In this document: positions 5,863 to 9,266 of the stretch, piece by piece | Numbering within the stretch: the first letter of the stretch is position 1 | Layout: the number at the start of each line of letters is the position of its first letter | Assembly: GCA_038043285.1 (NCBI GenBank) | Contig: JBBTCJ010000015.1 | Location: 1-9,266 of the forward strand | DNA: 9,266 nucleotides | Direction of reading: 5' to 3' | Source: JBBTCJ01 sp038043285 | GTDB taxonomy: Bacteria; Planctomycetota; Phycisphaerae; UBA1845 | The notes under the pieces: generated by a model | Databases searched by the model: none | Told to the model about the DNA's origin: nothing | Seen by the model: only the letters and a program-made list of their open reading frames with translations | Program-made: the position numbers and the translations under genes

Positions 5863-5901
5863 ACGCGGCGCCGCTCCGATTGCGTCAGGGCGGCGCCGCG
5901 T
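5863..5901 (-). terminator. Candidate terminator hairpin after the lipoprotein gene
   Basis: ACGCGGCGCCG (5863-5873) and CGGCGCCGCGT (5891-5901) form a perfect 11-bp, very GC-rich stem with a 17-base loop. It starts 21 bases after the lipoprotein stop codon on the minus strand, the position of a transcript-end hairpin. There is no U-run, so Rho-dependent termination or 3'-end protection fits better than intrinsic termination. Each arm contains the palindrome GGCGCC, which allows alternative pairings. Confidence 0.4.
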
Positions 5902-5922
5902 GGGTTGTTGATCGAATGTGAG

Positions 5923-8067
5923 CTACTGTCCGTCGGCGCCCGAACTTAATGGCTCGTCGGACGTCGAGTCATCCTCGGCTGATTCGTCCGGCTTGGTCAC
6001 GGCCATCACGCCCTGGAACTGCATGGGCATCAACAGCGCCGGCGGTTCGGGCAGCGGCGGCATGTTGGTAGGCATTTCGCCGTCCACGTTCTCTTCGATG
6101 ACCTCAATGGTGTTGGCCCCGGTCGTTTGGACTTCATCCACCACGCCGTCGCCGTCGGTGTCGACCTCCTTGATCAACATGGTCCAGGTGACCTGACTAT
6201 AGACTTCCTTGGACACGTCGAACTCCAGCGGATGCTCGGGATCCTCCGGGTTTTCAATCACGAAATGGGAACTGGTTTGCTGGTGAGTATCGACGACCCA
6301 CTGCGTTTGATATACGCCAGGTTCCATCTGCACCAACGGCGCCGCCTGACCGGGGATGACCTCGAGCACGGTTGTATCGACACATTTCAGGAGACCACCG
6401 TCGTCGAGCACGCCGCTGAAGGTGCTGTTCACCTGTCCGGTCAGCGTCGTGCCGACGGTGGCCGGATTGTACACCGTTAGGAGGTCGTCGAATTGCGGCG
6501 TATCGCCGGTGAAGTCAAAACCGTCGAAGCCCTCAGGGACCGGCGGGTGCTCAAACAGGGCTTCCTCCAGTTCAGGGTTGACCTCGGCGCCTTCGCCGAT
6601 CAGCGGATGCCCTTCACCGAAGCTGTCAAAAGCGCCCGCGACGGCCTCCGGGGAAAGGAACGACGGCGGCAGAAACTCGGCGATCGATTCGAAGTCGAGG
6701 AACTGGAATTGGATGCCGGGCGGAAGACCGTCGGTTCCATCACCGAGCGGCCCGCCGGGCGGCGGAAGTGCACCGCTCTGTAGGAACTCATGCATGGCGG
6801 TCAGGGCGTCATGGAACGCGTAAAACTGCTCCGGCAATCCGGGCGGCAGTCCCGGCGGTGCGCCGATCGGCATGCCCGGTGCGCTAGGATCGATGATCGG
6901 CATTGGTTCCGGCGGGAGACCGCCCGGGGGCGGTGTTCCAGGAGGTAAAGAGCCAGGCGGCGGAGCGAACCCAAACCCCGAGCCTGCGATACTCGGAGGC
7001 AGTGGGAACGGCGGGAAACCCGGCGGTGGAGGTGGGACCGTCCCAAACGTGAATGCTCCGAAGGCAGCCCCTGGTTCGAACTTGGGCGGTATGCCCGGAA
7101 TGACCATCTCCAGCGGATGATCCATCAGGAACTCTCCGAACGGAATCTCCGCAAACGAAAGAGGCGGCATCGACCCGGGCGGTGGCGTCGTTCCCGGCGG
7201 AGGCGGAGCACCTGGAACCGTCCCACCCGGAGGCGGCGCGAACTGCTGCAAAAACGTCGAGAGATCGGCGGACTCGAAGTTGATCGGCGCGAAGCCCTCA
7301 AAACCCGGCGGTGGAGGCGGAGGCGGTGAGCCGCCTGGGAACATCGGACCCGTCAAACCGGGGATTGGCGGCGGAGGCATCGTTCCACCGGGCGGGGGCG
7401 GCATTGTTCCGTCCGGAGGGGGAGGCATCGTTCCACCCGGCGGAGGCGGCATTGTTCCGTCCGGAGGGGGAGGCATCGTCCCACCCGGCGGAGGCGGCAT
7501 TGTTCCGTCCGGAGGGGGAGGCATTGTTCCGTCCGGTGGAGGGGGCATCGTTCCTCCCGGCGGTGGGGGCATAGACCCGTCCGGCGGTGGAGGAGGCGGA
7601 GCTGTCCCGCCGTCCGGTGGCGGAGGTGGCGGAGCTGTCCCGCCGTCCGGCGGTGGAGGCGGCGGAGCTGTCCCGCCGTCCGGCGGTGGAGGGGGCGGAG
7701 CTGTCCCGCCGTCCGGCGGAGGGGGCGGAGGCGCGCTTCCGTCGAACTGCGCCGGGTCAACGACGTCGTCGGCAGTCGATGTTGACCCTACCGCGGAGAG
7801 GACAAACGCTCCCGGGTCGAATCCAGCCAAGGCTGCAACGCCTGTATCGGACGTTCCAATGCTCAGACCGGCGGTTCCCCCCGGGCTGACGAATGCTTTT
7901 GCGCCGGTTGTCGAGGAATCGGCTGCTGGATCGCCGGCATTGTCGTTTGACGTTCCTAGCGACAATAACTCGCGAACGATCCCGCATCCTGACAGCCATG
8001 CGGTGCCGGTCAGAACAAGAGTGATTAGAGCGGCACGAATGGCGACGACTTTCATAGGTCTCATCAT
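5923..8067 (-). CDS. Proline-rich repeat lipoprotein of unknown function, 714 residues
   Basis: I chose the ATG at 8067 because GGAG lies 9 bases upstream; ATGs at 8082, 8064 and 8055 are alternatives. The N-terminus is a lipoprotein signal: basic start, ALITLVLTGTAW, then lipobox LSGC with lipidated C28, so the mature protein is anchored in a membrane facing the periplasm or cell surface. After a Ser/Thr/Gly/Ala-rich linker (to ~110) come five Pro-rich repeats of about 11 residues (APPPPPPDGGT; 112-165), then nine 8-residue repeats (MPPPPGGT/MPPPPDGT; 166-237). Next is a Pro/Gly/Phe-rich stretch to ~450, and an acidic region to ~525. The last ~190 residues look folded and beta-rich; they carry a calcium-loop-like DTDGDGVVDE (636-645). 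The repeats should form an extended polyproline stalk that could span the cell wall or present the C-terminal domain. No enzyme motif is seen. It is monocistronic, with a GC hairpin after its stop. Confidence 0.8.
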   Translation of the reverse strand: MMRPMKVVAIRAALITLVLTGTAWLSGCGIVRELLSLGTSNDNAGDPAADSSTTGAKAFVSPGGTAGLSIGTSDTGVAALAGFDPGAFVLSAVGSTSTADDVVDPAQFDGSAPPPPPPDGGTAPPPPPPDGGTAPPPPPPDGGTAPPPPPPDGGTAPPPPPPDGSMPPPPGGTMPPPPDGTMPPPPDGTMPPPPGGTMPPPPDGTMPPPPGGTMPPPPDGTMPPPPGGTMPPPPIPGLTGPMFPGGSPPPPPPPGFEGFAPINFESADLSTFLQQFAPPPGGTVPGAPPPPGTTPPPGSMPPLSFAEIPFGEFLMDHPLEMVIPGIPPKFEPGAAFGAFTFGTVPPPPPGFPPFPLPPSIAGSGFGFAPPPGSLPPGTPPPGGLPPEPMPIIDPSAPGMPIGAPPGLPPGLPEQFYAFHDALTAMHEFLQSGALPPPGGPLGDGTDGLPPGIQFQFLDFESIAEFLPPSFLSPEAVAGAFDSFGEGHPLIGEGAEVNPELEEALFEHPPVPEGFDGFDFTGDTPQFDDLLTVYNPATVGTTLTGQVNSTFSGVLDDGGLLKCVDTTVLEVIPGQAAPLVQMEPGVYQTQWVVDTHQQTSSHFVIENPEDPEHPLEFDVSKEVYSQVTWTMLIKEVDTDGDGVVDEVQTTGANTIEVIEENVDGEMPTNMPPLPEPPALLMPMQFQGVMAVTKPDESAEDDSTSDEPLSSGADGQ
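7357..7572 (-). repeat. 24-bp tandem repeats (nine units) encoding MPPPPxGT
   Basis: Nine in-frame 24-bp units encode MPPPPGGT or MPPPPDGT in the order G, D, D, G, D, G, D, G, then a degenerate MPPPPIPG. The G and D units alternate as a 48-bp higher-order unit. The blocks 7403-7450 and 7451-7498 differ at a single base, so they arose by recent duplication or slippage. Unit lengths divisible by three keep the frame open whatever the copy number. Confidence 0.9.
7573..7734 (-). repeat. 33-bp tandem repeats (five units) encoding APPPPPPDGGT
   Basis: Four complete 33-bp units plus a shortened fifth (APPPPPPDGS, 30 bp) directly adjoin the 24-bp repeat tract. Units differ from one another at a few silent third positions within the proline and glycine codons, so the peptide is more conserved than the DNA. 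The two tracts share the PPPPDG core, suggesting one was derived from the other by gain or loss of a PP-G segment. Confidence 0.9.
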
Positions 8068-8101
8068 TATTCTCGGCTCCATCTGTTAGGTCGTGAGGCG
8101 A

Positions 8102-8218
8102 CTAGAGCAGTTCTCTTTTTCGTGTAGCGCAGCGGTTTATCCGCGGCGAGGTATCCCAGCATCAAGAGCCGCGCCGCCCATGAAGGGCGACGCGACGCAA
8201 AAACGGAAAACGCTCTAG
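8102..8218. mobile_element. MITE-like element, 117 bp, imperfect terminal inverted repeats
   Basis: CTAGAGC (8102-8108) and GCTCTAG (8212-8218) are perfect inverted ends. The similarity continues inward: reading from each end, about 19 of the first 27 bases agree, including a shared T-rich run. The ends can be read as TA-GAGC...GCTC-TA, which fits a TA target duplication as made by IS630/Tc1-type transposases. The interior has no reading frame for a transposase, but it has a smaller GC-rich inverted repeat around 8177-8191. It is therefore a candidate non-autonomous element. I recall similar CTAGAGC-ended small repeats in other bacterial genomes, but cannot confirm copies here. It lies 34 bp upstream of the lipoprotein start, in the promoter region. 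Confidence 0.45.
8136..8165 (-). promoter_or_regulatory. Weak promoter candidate inside the MITE-like element
   Basis: On the minus strand, TTGATG (8165-8160) is followed by 18 bases and GATAAA (8141-8136), each matching the sigma70 consensus at four of six positions. It points toward the lipoprotein gene, about 70 bp upstream of its start. No better promoter is visible between 8068 and 8230. If real, the mobile element would be providing the promoter. Confidence 0.2.
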
Positions 8219-8537
8219 GCGGAAGGGGACGGCGCATCAGTGCCCTGGAAGGCCCGAACCTGTCCACCGTCACGGCACTCGTGGTATCGGCGGAGTCGCC
8301 GCCGAGGTTCAGCCATCGCACTGGATGGCGCAGTTATGGGTCACGGCGGGCATGAGGTGTTTCTCGGAGGCGGCGTGGTGTATCTCGGTCGCGTCACGGC
8401 CCGACCCGTCGCAAACGACCCAGAGTGCCTGCCGGCACGATGAGGTTCGGCTCAGCTCGGCGTGATCGTGATAGGTTGAACCCGACCTCGCGGAGGCGCA
8501 CCAGAGACGTGGGCGTAACTCGGCGTCAGCCGGGTCA
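8219..8537. other. Gap with no supported gene
   Basis: This 319-bp stretch lies between the MITE-like element and the stop codon of the 147-residue gene. The open frames here have no ribosome binding site, and their Arg/Gly/Pro-rich translations resemble nothing I know. It may hold upstream regulatory DNA for the lipoprotein gene or a decayed gene, but I see no positive evidence for either. Confidence 0.45.
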
Positions 8538-8981
8538 TCATCTTCCCGGCGGGGCGGGGGGTTTGGGTTCGGGGTACTTGAATTCGTGTTGATCCGGATG
8601 GCCGCGGAACCCGGTGATCTGCGGGATGTCTTCGGGTTTTTCGTCGGGATGGACGGCGAAGACCTCGACGCGGACGATCTCCTCGTAGGGTAGCGAGACC
8701 ACGAAGGCGCCGACCTTGTAATGTTCGTCGACGGGGACGCACTCGAAGACCAGGTGGGATTTGCTGGGGACGTCGGCCAATCCGCGGATTTCGTAGCTGA
8801 ACCCGTCGCGCAGGTACATCAACGTTCGGACCTCAAGCTCATTCAGGAACTTGTTAGCGCCTTTGTGGTCGTGGAGCTTTTCGGGCTTGACGTTGGCGAA
8901 GTGTCCGGCGACACAGCGCCACTTGGCGTCGTTGCGTTGTTCCTGATAGGGCGACCCGTGGAACCAGTCGTGTGAGAACAT
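8538..8981 (-). CDS. Uncharacterised protein, 147 residues
   Basis: The ATG at 8981 is preceded by AAGGA with about 9 bases of spacing, a good ribosome binding site. The product starts MFSHDWFHGSPYQEQ and has no signal peptide or membrane segment, so it is probably cytoplasmic. Composition is natural and well mixed: WRCVAGHF (about 22-29), an aromatic/charged middle (LVFECVPVDEHYKVGAFVV, about 77-95), EEIVRVEVFAVHPDEKPEDIP (about 100-120), and a Pro-rich tail ending PPAPPGR. Alternating hydrophobic strands suggest a small beta-rich fold. I do not recognise the family, and no catalytic motif is evident. It is divergent from queG, separated by about 150 bp, and could share regulation with it; no function can be inferred. 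Confidence 0.7.
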   Translation of the reverse strand: MFSHDWFHGSPYQEQRNDAKWRCVAGHFANVKPEKLHDHKGANKFLNELEVRTLMYLRDGFSYEIRGLADVPSKSHLVFECVPVDEHYKVGAFVVSLPYEEIVRVEVFAVHPDEKPEDIPQITGFRGHPDQHEFKYPEPKPPAPPGR

Positions 8982-8999
8982 TCAGCAAAATCCTTTCTT

Positions 9000-9013
9000 G
9001 CGACCTGGGTCGC
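9000..9013. promoter_or_regulatory. Dyad GCGACC-TG-GGTCGC in the divergent intergenic region
   Basis: A perfect 6-bp inverted repeat with a 2-base centre lies 18 bp upstream of the start codon of the 8538-8981 gene. It could be an operator or leader hairpin near that gene's ribosome binding site. No similar dyad is seen near queG. Weak evidence. Confidence 0.2.
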
Positions 9014-9064
9014 CACGGACAGCCGCGCGGCGCGTTCGGGCCGCCGCATCCGACGGGCGAGGCA

Positions 9065-9093
9065 CGGTAACGGCGCGGAATGGGCGCGTCAAC
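9065..9093 (-). promoter_or_regulatory. Weak promoter candidate for the 147-residue gene
   Basis: On the minus strand, TTGACG (9093-9088, five of six matches) is followed by a 17-base spacer and TACCGT (9070-9065, three of six). The -35 and spacing are good, the -10 is poor. It would give a leader of about 75 bases containing the dyad at 9000-9013. Confidence 0.25.
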
Positions 9094-9131
9094 GGCCTTC
9101 ACGTTGTATCGGATTTCCGCTTGGATAGCAT

Positions 9132-9266
9132 GTGCCTGTGACTCCGATTGAACGAAGCGAAGTCGTGAAGCGGATCGCGGATGAGCTTGGCTTCGAGCGC
9201 TGCGGGATCGCGCTTGCCCATCCTATCGGACGTGCGGGTTATCTGCGGGAGTGGTTGACGTCGGGG
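9132..9266 (+). CDS. queG: Epoxyqueuosine reductase, N-terminal part (cut by window end)
   Basis: The 45 visible codons read VPVTPIERSE, then a helix leading to LGFERCGIALAHPIG and a segment ending REWLTSG. 'LGF-x-x-x-GIA-x-A ... YLxEWLxxG' is the hallmark N-terminus of QueG, the cobalamin- and [4Fe-4S]-dependent enzyme that reduces epoxyqueuosine to queuosine at the wobble position of GUN-anticodon tRNAs. The iron-sulfur and cobalamin-binding parts lie beyond the window. The start is GTG at 9132 or GTG at 9138; an in-frame stop at 9126 excludes anything further upstream. A weak GGA at 9123-9125 favours 9132. It is divergent from the 147-residue gene; no other queuosine gene is visible here. 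Confidence 0.75.
   Translation, partial: MPVTPIERSEVVKRIADELGFERCGIALAHPIGRAGYLREWLTSG

Larger units (their letters stand above)
5540..5922. other. Intergenic region between S9 peptidase and lipoprotein genes
   Basis: This 383-bp gap holds no convincing gene; open frames here are Arg/Pro-rich and lack ribosome binding sites. It must contain the promoter of the S9 peptidase gene, read on the minus strand, but I find no clear -35/-10 pair. Two inverted repeats, listed separately, are the only clear structures; they suggest the 3' end of the lipoprotein transcript lies here. Confidence 0.5.

Noticed and set aside
3668..5911. A 747-codon open frame on the plus strand, antisense to the S9 peptidase
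   Set aside because: It mirrors the real gene in the opposite strand, which is common in GC-rich DNA. It has no sensible start signal or motif, and the peptidase on the other strand has a signal peptide and complete catalytic triad.
7357..7734. Regular repeats that might suggest a CRISPR array
   Set aside because: The units are directly abutting coding repeats with no unique spacers, and they keep an open proline-rich frame.
7280..8089. A glycine-rich plus-strand open frame with GGGGIVP repeats
   Set aside because: It is the antisense reading of the proline-rich lipoprotein repeats. The minus strand has the ribosome binding site, lipobox and folded C-terminal domain.
9105..9131. TTGTAT and TAGCAT as a queG promoter
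   Set aside because: The spacing is 15 bases and the -10 would abut the start codon, requiring a leaderless message, and the hexamers match consensus poorly.

Overview
The window looks like chromosomal DNA from a GC-rich Gram-negative bacterium. The best guess is Planctomycetota, from the S9 peptidase, a proline-rich lipoprotein with a DTDGDG calcium loop, and small orphan proteins of planctomycete flavour. That assignment is an inference from style, not from a marker gene.

Layout. (1) 1-578: a small 86-residue protein of unknown function on the minus strand (219-479) and the original promoter of a tRNA-Arg gene. (2) 579-3566: a stretch of about 2.9 kb bracketed by a 23-bp exact direct repeat of the 5' part of tRNA-Arg(CCU). 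The left copy is only the tRNA 5' fragment; the right copy begins the intact tRNA. Between them, on the plus strand, lies a tightly packed three-gene cassette: a YwgA-like protein, an HD-superfamily phosphohydrolase, and the first ~168 residues of a large DEAD/DEAH-type helicase. The helicase is cut off and runs head-on into the N-terminal stub of what looks like a tyrosine recombinase on the minus strand, just upstream of the intact tRNA. I read this as the eroded remnant of an integrated island carrying a candidate defence or nucleic-acid-handling operon. (3) 3656-5539 minus: a secreted S9 prolyl-oligopeptidase-family peptidase with a complete catalytic triad. (4) 5923-8067 minus: a 714-residue lipoprotein with two adjacent Pro-rich tandem repeat tracts (33-bp and 24-bp units). 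A 117-bp MITE-like element (8102-8218) sits just upstream. (5) 8538-8981 minus: an uncharacterised 147-residue protein. (6) 9132-end plus: the first 45 codons of queG (epoxyqueuosine reductase), divergent from the previous gene and cut by the window edge.

How it works together. The flanks (peptidase, lipoprotein, hypothetical protein, queG) look like ordinary chromosome with no obvious shared pathway. The tRNA-bounded block is the accessory part. It has its own sigma70-like promoter, strong Shine-Dalgarno sites and spacers of 6 and 25 bp, so its three genes were probably one transcript. The attachment core is in the 5' half of the tRNA, so the incoming element, not the chromosome, supplies the promoter of the intact tRNA-Arg. 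Both tRNA copies have a -10-like hexamer exactly 11 bp upstream. The truncated helicase means the cassette is probably no longer fully functional here; complete relatives would have to be sought in other genomes.
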